Origin: Georgenia muralis
GTDB taxonomy: Bacteria > Actinomycetota > Actinomycetes > Actinomycetales > Actinomycetaceae
Length of the DNA stretch: 64,000 nt
Assembly (NCBI RefSeq): GCF_003814705.1
Contig: NZ_RKRA01000001.1
Span: 1,922,001-1,986,000 of the forward strand
Direction: 5' to 3'
Under the pieces are notes generated by a model. That model worked only from the letters and a program-made list of their open reading frames with translations. It was not told the origin of the DNA and searched no databases. The stretch's first letter is position 1. Each line of letters starts with the position of its first letter. Below are positions 14,330 to 23,024 of this stretch, one piece after another. The position numbers and the translations under genes were made by a program.

Positions 14330-15052
14330 GTGGACCTCGAGATCGCCGTCCAGGACGTCGCGGGCGCGCAGACCGCCGCGGCGGGCGGCGCCGACCGGAT
14401 CGAGCTGTGCCAGGCCCTGACCCTCGGGGGGCTGACGCCGTCGGCGGGCGCGATCGAGGCCGCGGCCGACCTCGGGATCGCCGTACACGTGCTCGTCCGG
14501 CCCCGCCCGGGGGGCTTCGTCTGCTCCGCCGTCGAGGTCTCGGGCATGGTGCGCGACGTCGAGGCGGCGGTCGACGCCGGGGCCACGGGCGTGGTCGTCG
14601 GGGCCCTGACCGCCGACGGCGCCGCGCTGGACTGCCACGCCCTCAAGGCCCTCGTCCGGGCGGCCGAGGGGCGCGACGTCACCGTGCACCGGTGCGTCGA
14701 CGTCCTCCTCGCCCGCGGGTCCGACCCGGCTGCTCTCGTCGACCAGCTCGCCGGCTTCGGGGTGCGCCGCGTGCTCACCTCCGGCGGCGCGCCGCGGGCG
14801 CTGGCGGGGGCGGGCGTGCTCGAGGCGATGACGGCGTCGGGCGGCCTCGAGGTCGTCGCCGGCGGCGGGGTCCACCCGCGCGACGTCGCCGCGCTCGCCG
14901 CCACCGGGGTGGCCGGCGTGCACCTCTCCGCCCGGGTCCGGGTGGCGGACGCCGGTCCCGCGGGTCCCGGCGGGGGGGACGACGGCTACGACGTGACCGA
15001 CGCCGGGCTCGTCGCGGCCGCACGGGCCGCGGTGGACGCCGTCGCCGGCTGA
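14330..15052 (+). CDS. cutC: CutC family protein
   Basis: 240 residues from GTG 14330, two bases after the gdhA stop, consistent with translational coupling. The N-terminus VDLEIAVQDVAGAQTAAAGGADRIELCQ and LTLGGLTPSAGAI are the classic start of CutC TIM barrels; VLVRPRPGGFVCSA and GVRRVLTSGGAP complete the pattern. CutC was named for copper homeostasis, but its biochemical role is unsettled. The C-terminal ~30 residues are an Asp/Gly-rich extension. Confidence 0.93.
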   Translation: MDLEIAVQDVAGAQTAAAGGADRIELCQALTLGGLTPSAGAIEAAADLGIAVHVLVRPRPGGFVCSAVEVSGMVRDVEAAVDAGATGVVVGALTADGAALDCHALKALVRAAEGRDVTVHRCVDVLLARGSDPAALVDQLAGFGVRRVLTSGGAPRALAGAGVLEAMTASGGLEVVAGGGVHPRDVAALAATGVAGVHLSARVRVADAGPAGPGGGDDGYDVTDAGLVAAARAAVDAVAG

Positions 15053-15059
15053 GCCGAGC

Positions 15060-16568
15060 TCAACGGGCGGGCTGCGCCTCGTGCGGTCCGCGCCGGCGCC
15101 GCAGCGCGTCGACGACGGCCACCGCCAGGGCGAGGGCGAAGAGCGCGAGGGTGACGCGGAGGCTGACGGACAGCGCCGGTCCGTGGCCCCGCGCGGGGCC
15201 CTCCGCGCCGGCCAGGGACGCGAAGAAGACCGCGCCGATCCCGGCGACGCCGACCGATGCGCCGATGCGCTGGGTGGTCTGGAGCAGGCCGCCGGCCGTG
15301 CCGCCCCCGGCAACCGGCACGTCCGCCAGGGTGAGTGCCTGGTTGGGCGAGATGACCGCCCCGTTGCCCAGGCCCGCGAGGGCGAACCACACCGCCATCC
15401 ACCCGGCGGTGGCGGTCCCGTCCAGGCGGGCGGCGGTCAGGTCGACCCCGAGGACCCCCACCGACATCACGACGATGCCGACCACGACCGTCCACCGGCC
15501 CCACCGCTGCACCAGGCGACCGCTCGCCGCGGCGGAGACGGCACCGACCAGCGCGAAGGGGGTCTGGACGAGCCCCGCCTGGAGGGGGCTCAGCCCCAGG
15601 CCGTTCTGCAGGTAGAGGGTGCCGACGAGGAAGATCGCCGTGAACCCGGCGAAGTAGGCGGTGCCCACGACGGCCCCGAAGGCGAACGACGGCGTGCGCA
15701 CCAGCGAGGAGGGGATGACCGGGGTGCGGCCGGCGCGCTCGACGTGGCGCTCCCGGGCGACGAGGGCCACGACCGAGGCCCCCGCGACGCCGAGGAGCCA
15801 CCAGGGCGACCGCCCGCCCTCGGCGGAGTTGACGAAGGGCAGCAGCACGCACAGGACGCTCACGGCGACCAGGCCGAGACCGACGACGTCGAGGTCGAGC
15901 CGGGCGCTGGGCGGTCCCGTCGCGGCCGGTCGGCCGGCCGACGACGGGCGCTCGGACGACGGGGCAGGGGACGACCGGTCCGTGCGCGGCAGGTAGCGCA
16001 GCGCCAGCGGGATGAGCACCGCACCGAGGGGGACGTTGACGAGGAAGACGGCCCGCCAGCCCTGGTCCTCGCCGAAGAGGGCCAGCAGCGTCCCGCCCAG
16101 CAGCGGCCCGACCGCGGTCGAGACGCCGATCGTCGCCCCGAACAGGCCGAACGCCCGGCCCCGGTCCGCACCGGTGAAGAGCTGCTGGATCAGCCCCACC
16201 ACCTGGGGGTTGAGGACGCCGGCGGCGAACCCCTGCACCAGCCGCATGACCGCGAGCATCTCCGGCGTCGTCGCGAGGCCGCACGCGGCGGAGGCGACGA
16301 CGAAGCCGGTGAGCCCGGCCACGAACACCGGGCGACGTCCGCGCACGTCGCCGAGCCGACCCGCCGGGACCAGGACGAGTCCGAACGCGAGGGTGTACCC
16401 GGCCACGATCCACTGCAGGTCGGACGGCCCGGCGCCGAGCGAGGCCTCGATCGAGGGCAGGGCCACGTTGACGATCGAGACGTCGAGCAGGGTCATGAAC
16501 CCGGCGCCCAGGCAGACGGCGAACGCGCGCCACCGCTCGTCCGGCTGGGGGAGGGCCGAGGAGGTCAC
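15060..16568 (-). CDS. DHA2-type MFS drug exporter, 14 membrane segments
   Basis: 502 residues. The DHA2 opening LDVSIVNVALPSIEASLGA and WIVAGYTLAFGLVLVPAGRLGD (motif A region) are present, as is GPLLGGTL (motif C). Hydrophobicity gives about 14 membrane helices with a ~35-residue Ser/Pro/Arg loop (about 200-230) in the middle. The family exports drugs or small metabolites with protons. It converges on cutC with 7 bp between stops. No regulator gene lies next to it, so the substrate is unknown. Confidence 0.92.
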   Translation of the reverse strand: MTSSALPQPDERWRAFAVCLGAGFMTLLDVSIVNVALPSIEASLGAGPSDLQWIVAGYTLAFGLVLVPAGRLGDVRGRRPVFVAGLTGFVVASAACGLATTPEMLAVMRLVQGFAAGVLNPQVVGLIQQLFTGADRGRAFGLFGATIGVSTAVGPLLGGTLLALFGEDQGWRAVFLVNVPLGAVLIPLALRYLPRTDRSSPAPSSERPSSAGRPAATGPPSARLDLDVVGLGLVAVSVLCVLLPFVNSAEGGRSPWWLLGVAGASVVALVARERHVERAGRTPVIPSSLVRTPSFAFGAVVGTAYFAGFTAIFLVGTLYLQNGLGLSPLQAGLVQTPFALVGAVSAAASGRLVQRWGRWTVVVGIVVMSVGVLGVDLTAARLDGTATAGWMAVWFALAGLGNGAVISPNQALTLADVPVAGGGTAGGLLQTTQRIGASVGVAGIGAVFFASLAGAEGPARGHGPALSVSLRVTLALFALALAVAVVDALRRRRGPHEAQPAR

Positions 16569-16697
16569 GTGCCAGGTCTAGCAGAGGGTCCCCCGACGCC
16601 GCCCCCGGGTGCCGGGGCGTTCACCGCCTGGCCACCGGATCGCCTCTTCGAGAGGGTTCCCTCCGGTGACGCCAGTCACTAGTGTCCGGAAGGCAAC

Positions 16698-18683
16698 ATG
16701 TCATGTCCCCCACGCGTGAGGTCACCCATGCACCCCTCTGCTGCGCACACCCGCGCACGTCTCCTCCGCCCGGCAACCACGCTGGGCGCCCTCTCGCTGG
16801 CAGCGGTCGGCCTGACCGCCCTGCCGGCCTCGGCGGTCGTCAACGAGGACGGATCCGTCACCGTGGACGTCCTCGGGATCACCGACTTCCACGGCGCGCT
16901 GGAGCAGGCCCCCTACCTGGCCGGTCAGATCGACGCGATCACCGCCGAGAACCCCGACACGCTGTTCGTCTCCGCCGGTGACAACATCGGCGGCTCGACG
17001 TACGAGTCGGCCATCCAGCAGGACGTCCCGACGATCGACGTCCTCAACGCCATGGGCCTGGACGCCTCCGCCGTCGGCAACCACGAGTTCGACGCCGGGT
17101 ACGCCGACCTCCGCGACCGCGTCCTGCCGCTCGCCGACTGGGACTACCTCGGCGCGAACGTCGGCGGCGCCCCGGAGCTCGCCCCCTACACCGTGGTCGA
17201 CGTGAGCGGCGTGAGCGTCGCGTTCGTCGGGTCGGTCACCGAGGAGACCCCGACCATCGTGTCGAAGGACGGCATCGCCGGCCTGACGTTCGGCGACCCG
17301 GTGGCGGCCACGAACGAGGTCGCCGCGACGCTGTCGGACGGTGACCCGGACAACGGGGAGGCCGATGTCGTCGTCGCGCTGATCCACGAGGGCGTACACG
17401 TCGTCGACGGCTTCACGGGCGACATCGATGCCGTGTTCACCGGCCACACGCACGTCGACCTGGTCGGTTCGACCACCCCGTCGGGTGCCCCGGTCGTCCA
17501 GGCCGGCGCCGCCGGGTCCCACCTCGGTCGCATCACGCTGACCGTGACCACCGGTGGGGACGTCACAGGGACCGGCTCGCTCATCCCGATCGACGGCACC
17601 GGGCCCGCCGACGCCGAGGTCCAGGCGATCGTCGACGAGGCACTCGCACAGGCAGACGTGCTCGGCCAGAACGTGGTCGGCGAGGCGTCCGCGCCGATCA
17701 ACGGCGGCTCGAACGACGGCACGACCGCCGGCTCGGAGCCCCCGGTCAACCGGGGCACCGAGTCCCCCCTGGGCAACTTCCTCGCCGGCGTGGCGAAGTG
17801 GACCGCTGAGCAGGTCGACCTCGCGCCGGACTTCGGCATCATCAACCCCGGCGGCATCCGCGCCGACCTCGACGCCGACGGGAACGGTGAGGTCACCTAC
17901 GCCGAGGCCTTCACCACCCAGCCGTTCGGCAACACCATCGGGACCGTCGACCTCACCGGCGCCCAGGTCGTCACGCTGCTCGAGCAGCAGTGGAACACCG
18001 AGCAGACCGTCAGCCGGCCGATGCTCCGGCTGGGCCTGTCGGACGACGTCGAGTACGTCTACGACCCTGCCGGGGCCGCGGGCGAGCGCATCACCGAGGT
18101 CTACATCGACGGTGCGCCGATCGTGCTCACCGACACCTACCGGGTCGCCTCCAACACGTTCCTGCTCGACGGCCTGGACGGCTTCACCGTCCTCGGCGAG
18201 GGGGCGAACCTCAAGGAGACGGGCATCGTCGACCTCCAGGGTCTCATCGACTACCTGGACACCTTCGGCTCCGTCAGCCCGGACTACAGCCAGCGCTCCG
18301 TCGGCGTCACCGGTCCGCAGGAGCTCGAGAGCGGGACCGAGGTCACCCTCGAGCTGTCGTCGCTCGCCTTCACCACGACCGAGCCGAACCCGACCGAGGT
18401 CACCGTCTCGCTCGCCGGAAAGATCCTCGCCTCCGCCCCGGTCGACGCCACGATCACGCCCGCCCGGGACGAGACCGGCCGTGCGACGGTGACCTTCACC
18501 GTCCCCGCGCTCGAGGAGGGCGCGTACGACCTCGTGATCTCCACCGACTACACGGAGATCGCCCTGCCGGTGCAGGTGGTCGAGCTGCCGCCGGGCCTTG
18601 CTGCCACGCACCCGGGCAAGGGCAACGTCCCACAGCATGTCCTCGACATGTGGGCCGCCAAGACCAGCGGACCGCGCGGCTGA
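16698..18683 (+). CDS. Secreted bifunctional metallophosphatase/5'-nucleotidase
   Basis: 661 residues from ATG 16698 (GGAAGG 4 nt upstream); ATG 16728 gives an equally plausible and more typical signal peptide, with cleavage after LPASA. The metallophosphoesterase domain shows GITDFHG, SAGDNIGG, AVGNHEFD and GHTHVD metal-binding motifs. The 5'-nucleotidase C-terminal domain follows (NRGTESPLGNFLAG, FGIINPGGIRADL), with a ~100-residue Ig-like tail. It likely releases phosphate from nucleotides outside the cell. No cell-wall sorting signal is seen. Confidence 0.93.
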   Translation: MSCPPRVRSPMHPSAAHTRARLLRPATTLGALSLAAVGLTALPASAVVNEDGSVTVDVLGITDFHGALEQAPYLAGQIDAITAENPDTLFVSAGDNIGGSTYESAIQQDVPTIDVLNAMGLDASAVGNHEFDAGYADLRDRVLPLADWDYLGANVGGAPELAPYTVVDVSGVSVAFVGSVTEETPTIVSKDGIAGLTFGDPVAATNEVAATLSDGDPDNGEADVVVALIHEGVHVVDGFTGDIDAVFTGHTHVDLVGSTTPSGAPVVQAGAAGSHLGRITLTVTTGGDVTGTGSLIPIDGTGPADAEVQAIVDEALAQADVLGQNVVGEASAPINGGSNDGTTAGSEPPVNRGTESPLGNFLAGVAKWTAEQVDLAPDFGIINPGGIRADLDADGNGEVTYAEAFTTQPFGNTIGTVDLTGAQVVTLLEQQWNTEQTVSRPMLRLGLSDDVEYVYDPAGAAGERITEVYIDGAPIVLTDTYRVASNTFLLDGLDGFTVLGEGANLKETGIVDLQGLIDYLDTFGSVSPDYSQRSVGVTGPQELESGTEVTLELSSLAFTTTEPNPTEVTVSLAGKILASAPVDATITPARDETGRATVTFTVPALEEGAYDLVISTDYTEIALPVQVVELPPGLAATHPGKGNVPQHVLDMWAAKTSGPRG

Positions 18684-18701
18684 CGAGTAGCGCCGCACGA
18701 C

Positions 18702-18739
18702 CCGCGGCCCCGTCCACCACCTGGTGGGCGGGGCCGCGG
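18702..18739 (+). terminator. Strong GC hairpin after the nucleotidase gene
   Basis: Arms of 17 bp (ccgcggccccgtccacc and its near-perfect complement, one G-T pair) around a 4-nt loop, starting 19 bp after the stop codon. No T tract follows, as is common in actinobacteria. Confidence 0.85.
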
Positions 18740-18839
18740 TGCGCCGGGCGACGGCTCGGCCTCCGTCGACGCGCTCGCGGGCGGGTGGCCGTGCCGCCAC
18801 GTCGTGCGTGACGCACCGCCGCCGCACTACCGTGGCGGG

Positions 18840-19196
18840 GTGCGCCGCCGGATCGACCCCGTGGAGGGGATGGCCGCCGTGCGCCGCTGGGCGGGCGGCG
18901 ACGCCCCCGCCGCGGTGGTGCGCACGGCGGTGCGTTTCGCGCTCGAGGAGCTCGCCGCGAGCTCGCCCGGCAACAGCGTCGAGGTCCGGGTGCCCCCGGC
19001 CGGCGCGGTCCAGGCGATCGCCGGCCCGCGCCACACCCGCGGCACCCCGCCCAACGTCGTCGAGACGGATCCGCAGACTTGGCTCGAGCTGGCCACGGGC
19101 GCGCTCAGCTGGGCGCGGGCCGTGGCCGAGGGGCGCGTGCGCGCGTCGGGCACACGCGCCGACCTCGGTCCGGTCCTGCCGCTGCTGAGGGCCTGA
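18840..19196 (+). CDS. Small SCP2/sterol-carrier-family protein
   Basis: 118 residues from GTG 18840. The sequence RRRIDPVEGMAAVRRW, PGNSVEVRVPPAGAVQAIAGPRHTRGTPPNVVETDPQTWLEL and the ending SGTRADLGPVLPLL match the short actinobacterial sterol carrier family proteins, an SCP2-like fold that could bind a hydrophobic ligand. Biological role unknown. In related genomes this gene is often found near pur genes, consistent with this position. The upstream ribosome site is weak, so the start could differ by a few codons. Confidence 0.8.
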   Translation: MRRRIDPVEGMAAVRRWAGGDAPAAVVRTAVRFALEELAASSPGNSVEVRVPPAGAVQAIAGPRHTRGTPPNVVETDPQTWLELATGALSWARAVAEGRVRASGTRADLGPVLPLLRA

Positions 19197-19209
19197 GGAT
19201 CCCAGCCCC

Positions 19210-20895
19210 TCAGCCGAGGATGCGGGCCGCCTCCGCCCGGGCGCTGCGGGCGTCGGGCGCGGCGAGCACCGCCCGGCCGGCCTCCTGGCACTGCGCGGAC
19301 GTGACTGACGCGAGCCGGGCGCCGACCGCCGGGATCGCGGAGGACGCCATGGACAGCGACGTCACCCCCAGCCCGGTGAGGACGCAGGCGAGGGTCGGGT
19401 CGGCAGCGGCCTCGCCGCACACCCCGACCGGCTTGCCGGCCTTCGCGCCCGCGGCTGCGGTGAGCGCGACGAGGGTGAGCACGGCGGGCTGCCAGGCGTC
19501 GGTGAGGGCCGCGAGGTGGGGGGAGAGCCGGTCGGCGGCCATCGTGTACTGGGAGAGGTCGTTGGTGCCGATGGACAGGAAGTCCACGTGCTCGAGGAAG
19601 TGGGCCGCGAGCAGCGCCACCGACGGGACCTCGACCATGATCCCCGGCACGATGCCGCGCTCGCGGGCGAGCTCGGCGAACCGGGCCGCCTCCGGCACCG
19701 TCGCCACCATGGGCGCCATGACCCACGGGTCGGTGGCACCGGCCTCCCGGGCGGCGACGGCGACCGCGTCGAGCTGGCGGGTGAGGAGGCCCTCCTCGCG
19801 CTCGGCGATCCGGATGCCCCGGACCCCCAGGGCGGGGTTGTCCTCGTGCTCGAGGTTGGCGAACCGCAGGGGCTTGTCCGAGCCGGCGTCGAGCGTGCGC
19901 ACCACGACCTTCCGGCCGCCGAACGCGGCGAAGACCTCCTGGTACATCGCCGCCTGCTCCTCGACCGAGGGCTCCTTCTCCGCGGAGAGGAAACCCAGCT
20001 CGGTGCGGTAGAGGCCGACACCCTCGGCCTGCCCGCCCGCGGCCTTGCGCGCCGCCGCGCCGTCGCCGACGTTGGCGAGCAGCTGCTGCCGGATGCCGTC
20101 GGAGGTCGCGGCCGGTCCCTGCCAGCGACGGACGGCGTCGCGTCGCTCGGCGTCGGCCGCGACCGCCGCGAGGGCCGCCTCGGGGTCGACGCCGACGGTC
20201 AGGGTGCCGGCGGCGCCGTCGACGAGGACCGGCTCGCCCTCGGCCACCTCGCGGATGCCCGGGGCGGCCACGACGCAGGGGATGCCGAGCTGACGGGCGA
20301 TGATCGCGGTGTGGCTCGTCGGACCGCCGAGGGAGGTGACCAGGCCGACGACGAGGGTGGCGTCCAGCCCGGCGGTGTCCGCGGGGGCGAGGTCCTCGGC
20401 GAGGAGCACGACGGGCTCGCGGGGGGTGGGCACCCCCGGCTCGGGGAGGCCCTCGAGCTCGGCGACGACGCGGTCGCGGATGTCCCGCAGGTCCGTCGCG
20501 CGCTCGGCCATGAGCCCACCCAGCTTCTCGAAGGCCGCGACGAACTGCTCCGTGGCGGCCAGGGCGGCCTGGGGTGCCGGGGTGCCGCCGCGCATGGCCT
20601 TGGTGGCCGCGCGGAGCCAGCCGCGGTCCTGCGCGAGGGCGGCGGTGGCGCCGAGCACCTCCGCGGCGGCACCGGTGGCCCTCTCGGCCCGGGCGGTGAG
20701 CCGCCCGGCGACGGTCTCGGCCGCGGCCTGGAACCGGGCCACCTCAGCCTCCCGGGCGTCCTCGGCGACGGCGGGCGCCTCGGCGGGGACGGTGGGGCGG
20801 GGTCGGGTCCAGGCCGCCGGGGCGTAGCCCACCCCGGGCACGACCGCGGTGCCCTCGATCGTCGTGCTGCCCGTGGCCACCGGTTCTGTGCTCAT
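19210..20895 (-). CDS. ptsP: PTS enzyme I (phosphoenolpyruvate-protein phosphotransferase)
   Basis: 561 residues from ATG 20895 with GGAGG 5 nt upstream. Enzyme I takes phosphate from PEP onto its histidine and passes it to HPr. GGPTSHTAIIA places the phosphohistidine at H195. The PEP-binding C-terminal barrel has YRTELGFL, GIRIAEREEGLL, and VGVCGEAAADP with the catalytic cysteine (C). It is divergent from the fru operon that encodes its partners HPr and FruA, and shares a promoter region with it. Confidence 0.96.
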   Translation of the reverse strand: MSTEPVATGSTTIEGTAVVPGVGYAPAAWTRPRPTVPAEAPAVAEDAREAEVARFQAAAETVAGRLTARAERATGAAAEVLGATAALAQDRGWLRAATKAMRGGTPAPQAALAATEQFVAAFEKLGGLMAERATDLRDIRDRVVAELEGLPEPGVPTPREPVVLLAEDLAPADTAGLDATLVVGLVTSLGGPTSHTAIIARQLGIPCVVAAPGIREVAEGEPVLVDGAAGTLTVGVDPEAALAAVAADAERRDAVRRWQGPAATSDGIRQQLLANVGDGAAARKAAGGQAEGVGLYRTELGFLSAEKEPSVEEQAAMYQEVFAAFGGRKVVVRTLDAGSDKPLRFANLEHEDNPALGVRGIRIAEREEGLLTRQLDAVAVAAREAGATDPWVMAPMVATVPEAARFAELARERGIVPGIMVEVPSVALLAAHFLEHVDFLSIGTNDLSQYTMAADRLSPHLAALTDAWQPAVLTLVALTAAAGAKAGKPVGVCGEAAADPTLACVLTGLGVTSLSMASSAIPAVGARLASVTSAQCQEAGRAVLAAPDARSARAEAARILG

Positions 20896-20944
20896 CAATG
20901 CCTCCGCGCTGAGGGGGCGGCGTGCGCCGCGTGGTGATGGCAGA

Positions 20945-20992
20945 ACTGTACGCCCACCGTGCTTGCCAAAGCAACACAACCGGGGGTAATGT
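20945..20992. promoter_or_regulatory. Overlapping divergent promoters of ptsI and the fru operon
   Basis: Plus strand: TTGCCA (20963-20968), 18 bp, TAATGT (20987-20992). Minus strand: TTGCTT (complement of 20969-20974), 18 bp, TACAGT (complement of 20945-20950). The -35 boxes abut, and the palindrome TTGCcaaaGCAA (20963-20974) spans both, a good place for the DeoR-type regulator. A second candidate is the ACATCC/GGATGT pair in the fru leader near 21004-21024. The region is visibly less GC-rich than its surroundings. Confidence 0.6.
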
Positions 20993-21060
20993 CACTCAAC
21001 ATCACATCCGAACGTGTGGGATGTGTGACGACGAAGTCCACAGAAGGCGAGGACGCCCGC

Positions 21061-21828
21061 ATGTATGCCGAGGAGCGGCAGCAGCTCATCACCCGGACGG
21101 CGCACCGGGACGGTCGCGTGTCCGTCAGCCGGCTCGCCGCCGAGCTCGAGGTCGCCTCGGAGACCATCCGGCGCGACCTGGAGATCCTCGACCGCCGCGG
21201 CATCCTGCGCCGCGTCCACGGCGGCGCCGTCCCCGCGGAGAGCCTGCGCCTCGGCGAGGTCGACCTGCCCGAGCGGGCCGCCACGCACGTGGCGGAGAAG
21301 GAGCGCATCGCCCGGGCCGCTCTCGCGCACCTGCCCGTCGGCGGCGGTGCCGTCATCCTCGACGGCGGCACGACCGCGGCCCAGCTGGCCGCGCTGCTGC
21401 CGGCCGACCCGGACCTGACCGTCATCACGAACTCCGTGCCGGCCGCGGTGGCGCTCGCCGCCCGCTCCGCGATGCCCGTCTACCTGCTGGGCGGCCGGCT
21501 GCGGGGGGTCACCCAGGCCACCGTCGGCAACGAGGCGCAGAGCCTCCTCGGCCGCACGCGCGTCGACGTCACCTTCCTGGGGACCAACGGCGTCACGGCT
21601 GCGCACGGGCTCTCCACCCCCGATCCCGACGAGGCCGGCGCCAAGCGGGCCATGGTCGCGGCCGCCCGGCGCGTCGTCGCGCTGGCCGACTCCTCGAAGT
21701 TCGGCCAGGAGCACCTGTTCAGCTTCGCCCGGGCCGAGGACGTCGACGTCATCATCACCGACACGGGGGTCCCCGACGCCGACCGGGCGGCGCTGGAGGC
21801 CCTCGACGTGGAGGTCGTCGTCGCATGA
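21061..21828 (+). CDS. fruR: DeoR-family regulator of the fructose operon
   Basis: 255 residues from ATG 21061. N-terminal DeoR HTH: RQQLITRTAHRDGRVSVSRLAAELEVASETIRRDLEILDRRGILRRVHGGAV. The C-terminal sugar-phosphate sensing domain has LDGGTTAAQLA, VITNSVPAA, LLGGRLR and FLGTNGV. It likely represses the fru operon until fructose-1-phosphate accumulates. Its stop overlaps the fruK start (ATGA). Gene symbol is by context. Confidence 0.9.
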   Translation: MYAEERQQLITRTAHRDGRVSVSRLAAELEVASETIRRDLEILDRRGILRRVHGGAVPAESLRLGEVDLPERAATHVAEKERIARAALAHLPVGGGAVILDGGTTAAQLAALLPADPDLTVITNSVPAAVALAARSAMPVYLLGGRLRGVTQATVGNEAQSLLGRTRVDVTFLGTNGVTAAHGLSTPDPDEAGAKRAMVAAARRVVALADSSKFGQEHLFSFARAEDVDVIITDTGVPDADRAALEALDVEVVVA

Positions 21829-22784
21829 TCGTCACCCTGACCGCCAACCCCAGCCTGGACCGCACGGCCCACCTGCGTGGTCCTCTCGAGCGCGGCGGGG
21901 TCAACCGCATCGAGCACGTCACGGTCGAGCCCGGCGGCAAGGGCGTCAACGTCGCCCGGGCCGTCGCGCTCGCCGGCGAGTCCGCGGTCGCGGTACTGCC
22001 CGCCCGTGGCGACGACCCGCTCCTCGCCGGGCTGGACCGGGTCGGCCTGGCCTACCGCAACCTCACGGTCGCCGAGCTCGCCCGCACCAACCTCACCGTG
22101 ACCGAGCCCGACGGCACCACCACCAAGCTCAACGAGCCCGGCGCGGCGCTGACGGGCGCCGAGGTCGACGCGCTGGCGACCCTCCTGCTCGACGTCGCCG
22201 ACGGCGCGGGCTGGGTGGCGCTGTCCGGATCGCTCCCGCCCGGGGTACCCCCGGGGTGGTACGCGCGGCTCGTGGCCGAGCTGCACGCCCGGGGCGTACG
22301 CGTCGCCGTCGACACCTCCGACGCCCCGCTGTGCGAGCTCGCCGCGGCGTTCCCCGCCGCTGCCCCCGACCTGCTCAAGCCCAACGCCGAGGAGCTGGGC
22401 CAGCTCACCGGCGCGGACGGCGCCCTCCTGGAGGCGGCGGCGCAGTCGGGGGACCTCGCGCCCACCGTCGTGGCGGCCGGGGCGCTCGTCGCCCGGGGCG
22501 TGGGGGCCGTGCTCGCAACGCTCGGCGCCGCCGGTGCGCTCCTCGTCACCGCGGAGGGCGCGTGGTCCGCCGCGCCGCCCCCCATCACCCCGCGCAGCAC
22601 GGTCGGCGCGGGCGACTCCTCGCTGGCGGGGTACCTCCTCGCCGCGGTCGCGGGCGGGCCCGAGCCCGACCGGCTCCGACGTGCCGTCGCCTACGGCTCG
22701 GCCGCGGCGTCCCTCCCCGGGACGGCCCTGCCGCGACCTGAGCAGACCGACCCGGACCGGGTCGTCGTGACCCGGGTCCGCTGA
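21825..22784 (+). CDS. fruK: 1-phosphofructokinase (PfkB family)
   Basis: 319 residues from ATG 21825, overlapping the regulator by 4 bp. It phosphorylates fructose-1-phosphate to fructose-1,6-bisphosphate. MIVTLTANPSLDRT is the FruK/LacC start; GGKGVNVARAVAL is PfkB signature 1 and STVGAGDSSLAGYL (catalytic aspartate in GAGDS) signature 2. Length normal. Confidence 0.95.
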   Translation: MIVTLTANPSLDRTAHLRGPLERGGVNRIEHVTVEPGGKGVNVARAVALAGESAVAVLPARGDDPLLAGLDRVGLAYRNLTVAELARTNLTVTEPDGTTTKLNEPGAALTGAEVDALATLLLDVADGAGWVALSGSLPPGVPPGWYARLVAELHARGVRVAVDTSDAPLCELAAAFPAAAPDLLKPNAEELGQLTGADGALLEAAAQSGDLAPTVVAAGALVARGVGAVLATLGAAGALLVTAEGAWSAAPPPITPRSTVGAGDSSLAGYLLAAVAGGPEPDRLRRAVAYGSAAASLPGTALPRPEQTDPDRVVVTRVR

Positions 22785-22795
22785 CTCCCAGCCAC

Positions 22796-22965
22796 CAGCA
22801 CCACCGCACCACCGCGCCCAGCACCTCAACCCGCAGCACCGCACCTACCAGCACCGCACCAGCACCGCACCAGCACCGCACACCCAGCACCGCACCCACC
22901 AGCACCGCACACCCAGCACCGCACCCACCAGCACCGCACCCACCAGCACCGCACACCCAGCACCG
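22796..22965. repeat. Tandem repeat between fruK and fruA
   Basis: About ten copies of a 12-14 bp unit built on cagcaccgcaccc / cagcaccgcacac fill most of the 240-bp gap between fruK and fruA. The strand is almost purely C/A/G with few T. No reading frame there looks real. The copy number may affect read-through from fruK into fruA. Confidence 0.85.
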
Positions 22966-23024
22966 CCCGACGGCTCGGCCCCGCACAGCAGCAGGTCCGG
23001 CCGGCCCCATCAGGAAGGAAGACC

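Noticed and set aside
22796-22965. CRISPR-like array
   Set aside because: Units of 12-14 bp are contiguous with no unique spacers and no cas genes are present; it is a simple tandem repeat.
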